A program made the position numbers and the translations under genes. A DNA stretch of 64,000 bases. It comes from Lotus japonicus. Its lineage: Eukaryota > Streptophyta > Magnoliopsida > Fabales > Fabaceae. Shown here piece by piece: positions 1-10,335 of the stretch; the first letter of the stretch is position 1, and every line of letters begins with the position of its first letter. The notes below the pieces were generated by a model that saw nothing but the letters and a program-made list of their open reading frames with translations, did not search any database and had not been told where the DNA came from. Where the stretch lies: contig NC_080042.1 of the NCBI RefSeq assembly GCF_012489685.1, positions 29,579,158 through 29,643,157 of the forward strand. The letters run 5' to 3'.

Positions 1-25
1 TCTTATGATGAGTGCTGACTGTTTG

Positions 26-44
26 CTTCCTTTAACAGAACATG
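26..44 (+). promoter_or_regulatory. Candidate splice acceptor just before gag ATG
   Basis: A pyrimidine-rich run ends in TTTAACAG four bases before the gag ATG at 42. The second copy of this leader (45120-45147) keeps the same arrangement (TTAACAG then AACATGG) although neighbouring bases differ. This fits a 3' splice site that would join an LTR-encoded leader exon to gag; it is an inference from sequence only. Confidence 0.4.
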
Positions 45-3000
45 GTGAATACTAATCAGCTAGCTGAGATGATGGCCACTATGGCCCAAGCGGTAACAGC
101 GCAGGCCCAAGCGGTAACAGCACAGGCAAATGATAATGCCATGAGGCGTGCTACTGAAGAAGCACGTGAACAGCATCAACGCCAGAGGGAAATAACTCTG
201 GACCAGAACAAAGGCCTCAATGACTTCAGGAGGCAAAACCCACCAAAGTTCTCTGGTGGTACTGATCCAGACGCAGCGGATCTCTGGATCCAGGAAATCG
301 AGAAGATTTTCGGTGTTCTGCAAACTGTTGAGGGTGCCAAGGTGGGCATGGCGACTTATCTTCTGCTGGGAGATGCTGAATACTGGTGGAAGGGCACCAG
401 GGGGATCATGGAAGCCAACCATGACGAAATTAACTGGAACTCGTTCCGGACTGCATTCTTGGAAAAGTATTTTCCGACAAGTGCCCGGGATGAGAGGGAG
501 GCGCAGTTTTTGACACTCCGTCAGGGAGGTATGTCTGTACCGGAATTTGCTTCGAAGCTGGAGTCTTTGGCGAAGCATTTCCAATTCTTTAATGATCATG
601 TTGACGAGCGCTACATGTGCAAGCGCTACGTGAATGGACTGAGGCCGGATATTGAGGACTCAGTGAGGCCACTGGGAATCATGCGATTCCAATCAGTGGT
701 GGAGAAAGCCACTGAAGTGGAGCTGATGAAGAACCGGAGGTTGAACCGGGCTGGAACTGGAGGGCCGATGAGGTCGGGCTCTCAGAATAATCAGAACAAG
801 GGAAGGTTTCAGAACAGGAGGTCGTATCAGCGTCCTGCTGGTAGAGGGTTTGCATCAGGATCTTACCGGCCCATGGTGGGTGCTGCTGGAGGTTCTGGAG
901 GTCAGACTCAGAACAGGGAATTGACGTGCTTCAAGTGTGGGAAGCCGGGGCACTTTGCTCGTGCTTGTCTCGACACGAGGCCTCAATGCTTCAATTGCAA
1001 CAAGTTGGGGCATACTGCTGCTCAGTGCAGGGCACCAAAGGCGGAGCCAACCGTCAACACTGCTCAAGGAAAGCGTCCTGCTGCAAAGGCGAGAGTCTAC
1101 ACCATCGATGGTGAAGATGCTGAGGGGGTAGATGGACTGATTAGAGGCGACTGCGGGATTGACGGTAATCTTCTATCCGTACTTTTTGATTCCGGAGCAA
1201 CGCATTCTTTTATCTCTAGAGATTGTGCAATCAGATTAAGACTTCCTATTACTGCTTTGAGCTTCGATCTGATAGTTGCTACTCCTGCCAAGACTCTACT
1301 TGCTAATTCAGCATGCATGTATTGTCCGATAACATACAACAATAGGATCTACCATGCTAACCTAGTATGCCTAACTCTTAAGAACCTAGATGTTATCCTA
1401 GGAATGGATTGGTTGTCCCGCTATCATTGTCTTTTGGACTGCAACCGAAAGAGAGTGGTATTCCCTGATTCGGATCTTTCCGAGTATCTATCTGCCAATC
1501 ACATCAGCGTCGCTTTGAACGAGGGATCTCAGGAGTATTCTGTTTTGCTAAGCTTGGAGAGCAAAGGGAACCCAGAAGTTGGCAGTATTCCAGTGGTGAA
1601 AGAATTCACGGATGTTTTTCCTGGCGATGTACCTGGATTGCCGCCTGTGCGCGACATTGAGTTTGCTATAGACATCGTACCGGGAACAGGGCCGATTTCG
1701 ATTGCACCATATCGTATGGCACCTGCGGAGCTAGTGGAATTGAAGTCCCAACTCAAAGATCTTCTGTCGAAGGGATTCATACGACCAAGCGTTTCACCTT
1801 GGGGAGCGCCAGTCTTATTGGTGAAGAAGAAGGACGGGAAGTCGAGATTATGTGTCGACTACCGACAATTGAACAAGGTAACCGTCAAGAATAGGTATCC
1901 GTTACCTAGGATTGATGATTTGATGGATCAACTACGAGGAGCTACAATATTCTCGAAGATCGACCTGAAGTCGGGTTATCATCAAATCAGGGTCAAGACC
2001 GAGGATATCCAGAAGACGGCATTCAGAACCCGTTATGGACACTATGAGTACTTAGTGATGCCATTTGGGGTGACAAATGTGCCGGCAATATTCATGGCTT
2101 ACATGAATATGACTTTCCATACCTTCCTGGATCGATTCGTCGTGGTGTTTATCGACGACATTCTGATCTATTCAAAGAATGCTGAAGACCATGAGGAGCA
2201 CTTGCGACAAGTTTTACAAGTGCTGAGGGAGAAGGAGTTGTATGCCAATCCTTCTAAGTGCAAATTTTGGCTCAAAGAGGTAAAATTCTTAGGCCATGTG
2301 ATCTCTAAGGAGGGGATAGCTGTGGATCCAGCAAAGGTAGAGACCGTATTGTCGTGGGAACGGCCGAAGACAGTGACGGAGATCAGAAGTTTTGTCGGTT
2401 TGGCGGGATACTATCGTCGTTTCATCGAGAACTTCACGAAGATAGTTGGACCTTTGACTCAACTGACGAGGAAGGACCAACCTTTTGCATGGACTGAAGC
2501 GTGCGAGACTAGCTTTCAGACGATGAAGGAACGGTTGACGACGTCACCTGTACTCGTCTTACCGCAACCGGAGGAACCTTATGAGGTATACTGTGATGCT
2601 TCGCATCAAGGTTTGGGATGTGTGCTGATGCAACATCGGAAGGTGGTTGCTTATGCTTCAAGACAACTGAAGGTGCATGAGAAGAATTATCCGACTCATG
2701 ACTTGGAACTAGCTGCAATCGTATTTGCGCTGAAGATTTGGAGACATCACTTATATGGATGCAATTTCACCATATTTAGTGATCATAAGAGCTTGAAGTA
2801 TTTGTTTGAGCAGAAGGAGCTGAACATGAGACAGCGTCGGTGGATGGAATTTCTCAAAGATTACGAGTTCACTCTGCAATATCATCCTGGAAAGGCGAAT
2901 GTTGTTGCTGATGCTTTGAGCAGGAAGATGCACATCTCGTCGATGATGGTGAAGGAGCTGCAGCTGTTAGAGCAATTTCGAGATTTGAGCTTGGATGTGA

Positions 3001-4481
3001 AATTATCCGAGGGAGAACTGAAGTTCGGGATGATCAGAATTACCAATGGGTTGATGGAAGAAATCCGAGACCAACAGTTACAAGATGAGTTTCTGCTCGG
3101 GAAAAGGAATTTGGTAAGTCAAGGTAAAGACCCAGAATTCAAGGTAGGAAGTGACAATATCCTACGGTGCAAGGATAGGGTTTGTGTACCTAACAACCCT
3201 GACTTGCGAAGATTGATTATGGACGAAGGTCACAAGAGCAAGTTAAGCATTCATCCTGGAATGAAGAAGATGTACCAGGACTTGAAGGTGAATTTTTGGT
3301 GGCCAGGAATGAAAAGACAAGTGGCTGAGTATGTAGCTGCATGTCTGACATGTCAGAAGACGAAGGTGGAGCATCAGAAGTCTTCAGGTATGCTACAAAG
3401 CTTGGATGTGCCAGAATGGAAATGGGATAGCATATCGATGGATTTCGTCGTGGCTTTGCCGAGAACTCAGAAGGGATACGATTCTATTTGGGTAATCGTG
3501 GATCGACTGACTAAGTCGGCTCATTTCGTACCGGTGAGGACTACGTACAACGTGGAGAAACTATCAGAGTTATATATAGCGGAGATTGTACGACTTCACG
3601 GAGTACCGACATGTATTGTATCCGATCGAGACCCGAAGTTTACATCACATTTTTGGGGAGCTCTTCAAGAAGCTTTGGGAACGAGGCTGAGACTAAGTTC
3701 TGCTTATCATCCTCAGACTGATGGACAGACTGAGAGAACTATTCAGTCGTTGGAGGATTTGCTACGCGCTTGCGTTCTGGACAACAAGGGCAGTTGGGAT
3801 ACCTTATTGCCATTGATTGAGTTCACATACAACAACAGTTTTCATACGAGCATTGGTATGGCACCGTATGAGGCTTTGTATGGCCGCAAGTGTAGAACAC
3901 CTTTGTGTTGGTACCAAAACGGAGAAAATCTGTTGGTAGGACCGGAACTTCTGCAACAGACCACTGAGAAGATCAAGCAGATCAGAGAGAAGATGAGGAC
4001 TTCTCAGAGTAGACAGAAGAGTTATGCAGATCAGAGGCGCAGAACTCTGGAGTTCGAAGAAGGAGATCATGTATTTCTGAGAGTTACTCAGGCGACGGGT
4101 GTTGGTCGAGCAATCAAGTCAAAGAAGCTTACACCCAAGTTCATTGGACCGTATCAGATCACTCGTCGAATTGGACCAGTCGCATATCAGATTGCACTAC
4201 CTCCATTTCTATCAAATATTCATGATGTATTCCACGTGTCACAACTGAGGAAATATATTGCGGATCCGACACATGTTATCGAGCTGGATGATATTGAGTT
4301 GAAGGATGATCTGTCTTTCGAGACACCGCCAATTAGCATTGGTGACACCAGGATAAAACAGTTGAGAGGGAAAGAGATCGAGTTAGTGAAGGTCATTTGG
4401 AATAAAGACACTGGTGATGCGACATGGGAGCTGAAGGAGAAGATTCAAGAACAGTATCCAGAACTTTTTACTAACCCTTAA
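42..4481 (+). CDS. Gag-pol polyprotein of a Ty3/gypsy chromovirus (1479 aa, uninterrupted)
   Basis: Encodes the capsid and replication enzymes of an LTR retrotransposon. Visible in order: capsid-type gag (about residues 75-190), two CCHC zinc knuckles (C296-C309 and C316-C329), aspartic protease (DSGA, D383), reverse transcriptase with FIDD at 703-706, RNase H (about 850-970), integrase with zinc residues H1064, H1071, C1101, C1104 and catalytic D1134, D1195, E1231 (35-residue D-E spacing), a GPY/F-type segment, and a chromodomain-like C-terminus (about 1420-1479). The frame has no stops, so the copy is fairly young. It shows unusual residues in conserved reverse transcriptase positions ([13 protein letters not shown] where the sister copy at 9153 has [13 protein letters not shown]), so activity is doubtful. 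The N-terminus has a six-residue duplication (QAVTAQ twice) absent from the gag at 45145. The ATG is the first in frame after the leader. Confidence 0.95.
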   Translation: MVNTNQLAEMMATMAQAVTAQAQAVTAQANDNAMRRATEEAREQHQRQREITLDQNKGLNDFRRQNPPKFSGGTDPDAADLWIQEIEKIFGVLQTVEGAKVGMATYLLLGDAEYWWKGTRGIMEANHDEINWNSFRTAFLEKYFPTSARDEREAQFLTLRQGGMSVPEFASKLESLAKHFQFFNDHVDERYMCKRYVNGLRPDIEDSVRPLGIMRFQSVVEKATEVELMKNRRLNRAGTGGPMRSGSQNNQNKGRFQNRRSYQRPAGRGFASGSYRPMVGAAGGSGGQTQNRELTCFKCGKPGHFARACLDTRPQCFNCNKLGHTAAQCRAPKAEPTVNTAQGKRPAAKARVYTIDGEDAEGVDGLIRGDCGIDGNLLSVLFDSGATHSFISRDCAIRLRLPITALSFDLIVATPAKTLLANSACMYCPITYNNRIYHANLVCLTLKNLDVILGMDWLSRYHCLLDCNRKRVVFPDSDLSEYLSANHISVALNEGSQEYSVLLSLESKGNPEVGSIPVVKEFTDVFPGDVPGLPPVRDIEFAIDIVPGTGPISIAPYRMAPAELVELKSQLKDLLSKGFIRPSVSPWGAPVLLVKKKDGKSRLCVDYRQLNKVTVKNRYPLPRIDDLMDQLRGATIFSKIDLKSGYHQIRVKTEDIQKTAFRTRYGHYEYLVMPFGVTNVPAIFMAYMNMTFHTFLDRFVVVFIDDILIYSKNAEDHEEHLRQVLQVLREKELYANPSKCKFWLKEVKFLGHVISKEGIAVDPAKVETVLSWERPKTVTEIRSFVGLAGYYRRFIENFTKIVGPLTQLTRKDQPFAWTEACETSFQTMKERLTTSPVLVLPQPEEPYEVYCDASHQGLGCVLMQHRKVVAYASRQLKVHEKNYPTHDLELAAIVFALKIWRHHLYGCNFTIFSDHKSLKYLFEQKELNMRQRRWMEFLKDYEFTLQYHPGKANVVADALSRKMHISSMMVKELQLLEQFRDLSLDVKLSEGELKFGMIRITNGLMEEIRDQQLQDEFLLGKRNLVSQGKDPEFKVGSDNILRCKDRVCVPNNPDLRRLIMDEGHKSKLSIHPGMKKMYQDLKVNFWWPGMKRQVAEYVAACLTCQKTKVEHQKSSGMLQSLDVPEWKWDSISMDFVVALPRTQKGYDSIWVIVDRLTKSAHFVPVRTTYNVEKLSELYIAEIVRLHGVPTCIVSDRDPKFTSHFWGALQEALGTRLRLSSAYHPQTDGQTERTIQSLEDLLRACVLDNKGSWDTLLPLIEFTYNNSFHTSIGMAPYEALYGRKCRTPLCWYQNGENLLVGPELLQQTTEKIKQIREKMRTSQSRQKSYADQRRRTLEFEEGDHVFLRVTQATGVGRAIKSKKLTPKFIGPYQITRRIGPVAYQIALPPFLSNIHDVFHVSQLRKYIADPTHVIELDDIELKDDLSFETPPISIGDTRIKQLRGKEIELVKVIWNKDTGDATWELKEKIQEQYPELFTNP

Positions 4482-4499
4482 GTTTCGAGGTCGAAACTT
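4480..4499 (+). other. Conserved palindrome overlapping the pol stop codon
   Basis: Nine bases (AAGTTTCGA), two G, then the exact reverse complement; it begins inside the TAA stop. Identical copies lie at 15899-15918 and 47467-47486 in the two related elements, in each case about 20 bases before the 3' LTR. Role unknown; could be an RNA hairpin near the plus-strand primer. Confidence 0.7.
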
Positions 4500-4518
4500 T
4501 CTTTTTGGAGGGTAGTAA
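4500..4518 (+). promoter_or_regulatory. Polypurine tract region of element 1
   Basis: The purine-rich GGAGGGTAGTAA lies directly before the LTR start TGTAAG, where the plus-strand primer of an LTR retrotransposon is expected. The same sequence precedes the LTRs at 15938 and 47506. Confidence 0.7.
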
Positions 4519-5225
4519 TGTAAGGCCCGAGTTTTTAAGTTCATGCTAAGTGAATAAACTTCTTATTCACGTTTAGGGTTGATGTAATGTGAAGGGAAAC
4601 CTGAACGAAAGTTTATTAAATGAAATATATTTATGAAGGGGAAAGTTCAGGAAAAAGTTCAAGGATTGCATTATGATCGATAAAAGTTATAGCACGATCG
4701 TTACACGCTTAACCCTAGGTCAGAAACCCTAGTATATAGCTAATTTTCACTTTTAGGCACGATGGCAGTTAATTCCATAAATCTTCAGAGAAATGTTAGA
4801 ACTTCTCTTTTTCCATATATCACAATCGTTTCGAGGCGAAACTCTAGGATCTACGAACGTCCGATTCCAATCATCGGAAGTTTGCCGAAACCGAATCCCT
4901 GGTATTTCAAAACCCTAGAATCACCCGACTATGGGGACTTTATCTATTCAGAGCTTCAAATGAATATTCTACACGCGTACACCCATTTCTCTTGATGACT
5001 TCAATCTTTCTTCCGAAGGAAGTTTTCTATTCTGACATTCGATGCAAAAAGCAACTTATCGGGTAAAATAGTTTTATACCGACTATGCTTTAGTTGCCAA
5101 AAATACAAGGAGACCTCTTTATAGTTTTGGAATTCTTTTGCCAAAACATATCTAATAATTCATGGAGAATGACGCCGGAAAAATCAGATTCGCGAAACTT
5201 TCATTTTCCCGCGAATTTCCACCTT

Positions 5226-5235
5226 CTATATATAG
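5226..5235 (+). promoter_or_regulatory. TATA box of family-A LTR
   Basis: CTATATATAG about 710 bases into the LTR. Equivalent boxes occur at the same relative place in the other family-A LTRs: 11047-11056 and 16628-16637 (CTATAAATAG), 38115-38124, near 48211, and 41371-41380 on the minus strand. The family-B LTR at 54987 has one at 55675-55685. Conservation of position supports a real promoter. Confidence 0.75.
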
Positions 5236-5373
5236 CAAAGAAAGGAAGAAAAACTCAAATTCTCCTCCATTTTCTCTCTTCAAACCCGCGGCCAAGAACA
5301 AGGAAGAAGGAAGAAGAGTTTTTGTTCAAACCTTGCTTGATCGTCGATCAATCAGTTGCTGCTTCAAGGCTTC

Positions 5374-5382
5374 GAGGTATAG
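5374..5382 (+). other. Candidate splice donor 1 in LTR leader
   Basis: CGAG/GTATAG about 140 bases after the TATA box. The motif (CGAGGTATAG or close variants) is kept at the same place in the other family-A LTRs (for example 38265), and family B at 54987 has CGAGGTAACT at about 55811. Inference only; RNA data would be decisive. Confidence 0.4.
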
Positions 5383-6121
5383 TCGCTAATCCTTACCTCC
5401 GATCGCTTTTTCCATAGCTTTTCTGTAGAGTTTTCTGAGTGGATAGTTTATGGGTTTTTGCAAAACTATCCTGAATCTTTCATTTTTGATTCTAAACCTC
5501 TTCTATATGTGCCCAAGATCACTTCTGCCGGATTAGATTTTCCGTTATGTCGCCGGAATTCCGCCGGAATCAATTCTAGCCTAAAATACCCATTTATGTA
5601 GTTTTTGAGTAAAGTTCCAACCTTTAGGCTGAAAACTATCGCCTTAGCTTAGTGCTAGTAGGATTAGTTGTCATAAACGTCGTTGGTGACGTCCCTGCAA
5701 AATTTTATTTTTGGGATTTCAGTTTTGAAAATCCTAAGTTAAAAATCATGACCAAAATACCCCTACGACAGTTTTTGATCCGATAATTTTTCCGAGTTCA
5801 GAATACCCTTAGTTACGGCTTATGAAAGCATAGGAACCAAGTTTGATCGAAGAAAAATCAAGCCCCTTAATTGTGAAAAGTGGCCGAGCCTATTAGAGGG
5901 GGGAGGAGGAAATTTCCTTTTCCGAAAACTTGTCTTTTCGCGCTAGATTATCGTACCTTAGAGTATAGATTACTTCGAGTAACCTTAGTAAGTATCGATA
6001 GCTTAGTTCCGATAGATTCTTATAGTATTCTGTGATTTCATTGTAAAGGTACTTTTGAGGATTTCCCCGAAGACCAACACTTTGAGTGCGAGGAAGCACT
6101 AGTTGATCATTCTGGAGAACT

Positions 6122-6134
6122 TTCAGGTGAGGGC
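6122..6134 (+). other. Candidate splice donor 2 in LTR leader
   Basis: TTCAG/GTGAGGG, a near-consensus plant 5' splice site. Family-A copies keep it (CAG/GTGAGGGCT near 11937, 18059 and 42431; the 3' LTR at about 49101 has GTGAGAG), always followed by a conserved CTACTCACTGAA-like stretch. A short candidate exon of about 80-90 bases precedes it, starting after an AG near 6048. Confidence 0.45.
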
Positions 6135-6756
6135 TTCTCACTGAATCTCTAGTTAATGCTTAGGGTCGATGTTTCGACATTGTTTACTGTTTATGCACTG
6201 AGATTGTGTGTGAGTGAAAATGTTTTCTGAGGCTTCGGCTGACAATGTAGATGATTCATCTACTGAATGTTTTTGAAGATTGACTTACATGCTATGTGCT
6301 ATGTGGGTAATCTAGGATGTGTGGTGCATGCTTTATATGCTAAGTGCTAAGTGTTAATGTTGAGATTTCTTGATATATGACATGTTGTTGATTGTGATGA
6401 TTTAAATATGCTTTACACTGGAAATCTGAGATTCTGAATGGTGAGAATAGCGGGCAGGTCATGCCGATTTTATTTTGAGAGTTTTGAGAAAGTTTGATAG
6501 GACGAACGAGGTTCGGGCCTTGATTTTGTTTAGTGGATCGAGACATCCTCTGGAAGCGACTTGGGATTGGGAGATCCTGCAAATGTATAAGACTTGCGAT
6601 AAGACAAAATGGAATCTATTTTATAAAGAAAACTCATAAGACCTTAAATAACCTCTAAATCTTTAAGTAATGATAACAACCTCGAAGGAAGGCATTGGAA
6701 GTGAAATCTTAATTTTGGAAAACGAGGAGTGTCGTCGGATCCAAGGGTTGAGTATG

Positions 6757-6888
6757 TTGTCGTTGTGCTGTTGGAGCAGCGTTTGATGTTGTGCTGTTGG
6801 AGCAGCGTTTATTGTTGTGCTGTTGGAGCAGCGTGTGTTATTGTGCTGTTGGAGCAGCGTGTGTTGTGGTGCTGTTGGAGCAGCTATG
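6757..6888 (+). repeat. Minisatellite in LTR, unit about 27 bp, five copies
   Basis: Five copies of a unit built on TGTGCTGTTGGAGCAGCG with variable linkers. It sits just upstream of the conserved GTCGCAGAATCGAC block, a position where other family-A LTRs carry unrelated tandem repeats. Confidence 0.85.
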
Positions 6889-7556
6889 TGTCGTTATGAA
6901 GTGTGTCTTTTGGTCGCAGAATCGACTTTACCTTAGGGTAAGCTTTTAGAGACTTTAACTTCCCTAGAACACGTGGCGACGTGTCGAGTGAGGTCGGAGA
7001 CGTTGTTTGACTAATCATTTTGCATACATGCAACATTAATGAGGTATTAACACAGGACGTACTCTGGACCTCGTCGGTTTCCAAAATGGTCATAAGACCC
7101 GGAATGCCGTGAAAGAGCGTTTGTAGACGTCTCTTGTAGCAGACCGAAATGGCAGACCTACGGGTTTACTGCTGATCTGACTACCCCTGTTGGAGTAAGA
7201 GGCATCACGGGCCGAAATGGCACCACCGTGGCTGGTGAAGGGCTGATCCGATGATGTCCATCCGTTCCGGATTGCATATTGGTTGACTGGGTTAACCTGC
7301 ATACATATCACGCAACATGCATACTGACTTAGTTGATGAGTGTGGTTGCTATTTTATAAACTTACTTGGAACATGCTAATTGTTATTATTGTCGTTATGA
7401 TTTTGTGGAACATGCAACCCTAGGAATGATATCTCTAGTTATAAGCCTAAGTGGCTATCTATTAATTGTACCTATTGGGTTTATTATCTACATAGTTCTT
7501 TAGAGTTGACCCTCGCGTCTTCTGTGTGTGTTTTGGCGGACAACGCCTTTTGTCAA

Positions 7557-8035
7557 ATGAATATTGCGGACTGGTACACCATGGTCCACCCTTCGGGGGG
7601 ATTAGGTATGAGATGATCGATCAGGACGACCCCGGGTCGTGGGTGGTTGACCCCGCGAGCCACCGAGCGACGTATTCGGGGCGTATCATGGAGGATCACG
7701 TGGACAGTGGAGGACTCTTGAGGTCAGGAGTGTTGAGGCGATGCTCTATCAGCTTCAACTTGCCACCGGGCGTTCACTGCGGACCAGGATTCGGAGGAGC
7801 ACCGCCGCCACCGTCATCTTCAGAGGAGGAGGATCCCTCAGAGGAGATTCCAGTGGGAGTGCCTTCGGCAGGGTCTAGTGCACCCTCTGTTGCGATCATT
7901 GATGATCAGGGTTCGGGCCCTAAGCCCGTGAGTCCAGCATCGGAGCGTACTGCGGTTGCGAGGGGAGGACGGATAGGGTTAGTAGACTTGGTCGTTCTGG
8001 ATTCTGATTCAGACGACGATCATGCTAGCACATAG
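7557..8035 (+). pseudogene. LTR-resident small ORF, copy 1 (frameshifted)
   Basis: Same reading frame as the intact copy at 19536-20012. The ATG at 7557 begins MNIADWYTMVHPS. The G run at 7595-7600 has six G instead of seven, shifting the frame; after the shift the frame is open to the stop at 8035. The preserved part contains the core (DPGSWVVDP, SGRIMEDHVD, VSFNLPPGVHCGPG-like), a Pro/Ser/acidic linker (PPPPSSSEEEDPSEE) and the C-terminal VVLDSDSDDDHAST. The usual CAG before the ATG is CAA here. I do not recognise the family. Confidence 0.6.
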
Positions 8036-8568
8036 TTTTGAGTGTTGGTATGAGCTCCTCGAGTTAGGATTAGTGTAGGAGTAGAGTTTTAGCTCTGACA
8101 GTCTTGCTTCATTTGTTACTTAGGGGACAGGGTAGATCCGCCTCTAGCTTTTTGTGTGGTTTCCTTACGAGAATCACAGAGAGTTGGTTGGACTTAGGAA
8201 GTCTTATTTTCAGGCCATTGGGTCAGCTGATTCTCAGTTTTGAGGGATAGTGTTGCGGGCACTTCACCTTTTCATTTGGTTGTATATATTGCCTACGGGC
8301 GTTGCACTTTTCTTTCCGTCACTGGAGGTTACTCGTGACGAGGTTGCTACTACAGCGGGGGCTGTGTATATATTGTATATTAGTTCTGATTATTGTTATT
8401 GTTGGGTTTTATTTAATTCAGTCTTGTCTTAGTTATTATCGGAAAAAAAAATATTCACGTTTTTCCGCATTAAGTCTATTTTGGTTACTAAAGTGATGCC
8501 ACCGAAATCGGGGTGTTACATGGAGGGCTTGAAGGAATCGATAAGTGGTGAAGGGTTGGATCTCTTTC

Positions 8569-8808
8569 TTATTTTTTTGATTTTTCTTCTTCTTCCTCAC
8601 TTTCTTCCACTTGTGCTTCAAACACTGCTCTTCCATGTTCAGCTACCATGTTACCTAGCTTTCCTAATTGATCCTCCAAGTTCTTGATGGAAGTCTCGGT
8701 ATTCCTTTGATGAATCATTGACAATTGCATGAATTTCACCAAGGTATCCTCAAGCTTATAAATCCTATCCTCTTCAAGGGCATAGTATGTCTGAGATGAT
8801 TGAAACAT
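8569..8808 (-). pseudogene. Fragment of Ty3/gypsy gag (Athila-like), minus strand
   Basis: An 79-residue frame from the ATG at 8808 shows the SIKNLEDQLGKLGNMVAEH pattern typical of the post-capsid part of Athila/Tat-type gag proteins, followed by an acidic tail. It is unrelated to the flanking chromoviruses and runs in the opposite direction. It fills the 400-base gap between elements 1 and 2. It may belong to the same broken element as the minus-strand LTR starting at 20516, with elements 1 and 2 having disrupted it; that link is inference. Confidence 0.5.
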
Positions 8809-8920
8809 TTTGAAAGTAGTGATTCAGAAGCTTCTTGTTGGTTCTCCTCTTGAACTAGCTAACTAACACAAGAGATTAGTAACAACAAGGAAAGTTAAAC
8901 TGAAAACAAAAACTATACAC

Positions 8921-10335
8921 TATTCCAGTTGTGACAGACTTCACGGATGTTTTTCCTGGTGATGTACCTGGATTGCCGCCTATACGCGACATTGAGTTTG
9001 CTATTGACATCGTACCTGGAACAGGGCCGATTTCGATTGCACCGTATCGTATGGCACCTGCGGAGTTAGTGGAATTGAAGTCTCAACTAGAGGATCTTCT
9101 GTCGAAGGGATTTATCCGACCAAGCGTTTCACCTTAGGGAGCGCCAGTCTTATTGGTGAAGAAGAAGGACGGGAGATCTAGATTATGTGTCGACTACCGA
9201 CAACTAAACAAAGTAACCGTCAAGAATAGGTATCCGTTACCTAGAATTGATGATTTGATGGATCAACTTCGAGGAGCTGCGATATTCTCAAAGATACACC
9301 TGAAGTCGGGTTACCATCAGATCAGAGTAAACACTGAGGATATCCAGAAGACGGCATTCAGAACTCGTTATGGACACTATGAATATCTGGTAATGCCATT
9401 TGGGGTGACAAACGCACCTGCTATATTCATGGACTACATGAACAGGACCTTCCACACATTCTTAGACCGATTCGTCGTGGTGTTTATCGACGACATTCTG
9501 ATTTACTCAAAGAATGCTGAGGATCATGAGGGGCACTTGCGACAGGTTTTACAAGTGCTGAGGGAGAAGGAGTTATACGCCAACCCTTCCAAGTGCGAAT
9601 TTTGGCTCGAAGAAGTCAAATTCTTAGGCCATGTGATCTCTAAAGAGGGTATAGCTGTGGACCCAGCAAAGGTAGAGACCGTATTGGCATGGGAACGGCC
9701 AAGGACTGTGACTGAGATCAGGAGTTTTGTCGGTTTGGCGGGATACTATCGTCGTTTCATCGAGAACTTCGCCAAGATTGTTGGACCTTTGACTCAACAT
9801 ACGAGGAAGGATCAACCTTTTGCATGGACCGAAGCGTGCGAAACTAGCTTTCAGACGATGAAGGAACGTTTGACGACGTCACCTGTGCTAGTTTTACCGC
9901 AACCAAAGGAACCATATGAGGTGTATTGTGATGCTTCGCATCAAGGTTTGGGATGTGTGCTGATGCAACATCGGAAAGTAGTGGCTTATGCCTCACGACA
10001 ACTGAAGGTTCACGAGAAGAATTATCCGACTCATGACTTAGAACTAGCTGCCATCGTATTCTCACTGAAAATCTGGAGACATCACTTATATGGATGCAAT
10101 TTCACCATATTCAGTGATCATAAGAGTTTGAAGTACTTGTTTGAGCAGAAGGAGCTGAACATGAGACAACAACGGTGGATGGAATTTTTAAGGATTACGA
10201 GTTTACCCTACAAAATCATCCTGGAAAGGCTAATGTCGTTGCTGATGTCTTGAGCAGGAAGATGCATATCTCGTCAATGATGGTTAAAGAGCTACAACTT
10301 CGGGAACAATTTCGAGATTTGGGCTTGGATGTGAG
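8921..10335 (+). pseudogene. Pol fragment of element 2: reverse transcriptase and RNase H
   Basis: Matches residues about 528-1000 of the element 1 polyprotein. Three defects are visible: a TGG to TAG nonsense at about 9135, an early catalytic Asp of the reverse transcriptase changed to His ([12 protein letters not shown] where element 1 has [12 protein letters not shown]), and a one-base deletion near 10187 that shifts the frame at the end of RNase H. The FIDD motif remains. The sequence stops at the ATTGT duplication where the solo LTR inserted. Confidence 0.9.

Larger units (their letters stand above)
1..8520 (+). mobile_element. Ty3/gypsy chromovirus (Tekay/Del-like), element 1, 5' end outside window
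   Basis: The window opens about 40 bases before the gag start, so the 5' LTR and primer-binding site are missing. A single gag-pol frame (42-4481) is followed by a polypurine stretch and a 3' LTR of about 4.0 kb. Domain order (gag, protease, reverse transcriptase, RNase H, integrase, C-terminal chromodomain-like segment) identifies a chromovirus. The very long LTRs are typical of the Tekay/Del branch. The target-site duplication cannot be checked because the left end is not in the window; the five bases after the element are TGGAG. Confidence 0.9.
4519..8520 (+). repeat. 3' LTR of element 1 (family A, about 4.0 kb)
   Basis: Starts TGTAAGGCCCGAG and ends AAATCGGGGTGTTACA, the ends shared by the family-A LTRs at 10341, 15938, 37410 and 47506. 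U3 is only about 0.7 kb (TATA box at 5226), so most of the LTR is R/U5. It contains candidate splice donors (5377, 6127), a minisatellite (6757-6888) and a conserved reading frame (7557-8035). Confidence 0.92.

Noticed and set aside
60..599. 179-codon minus-strand frame over gag
   Set aside because: Antisense shadow of the gag-pol frame, which has clear domains.
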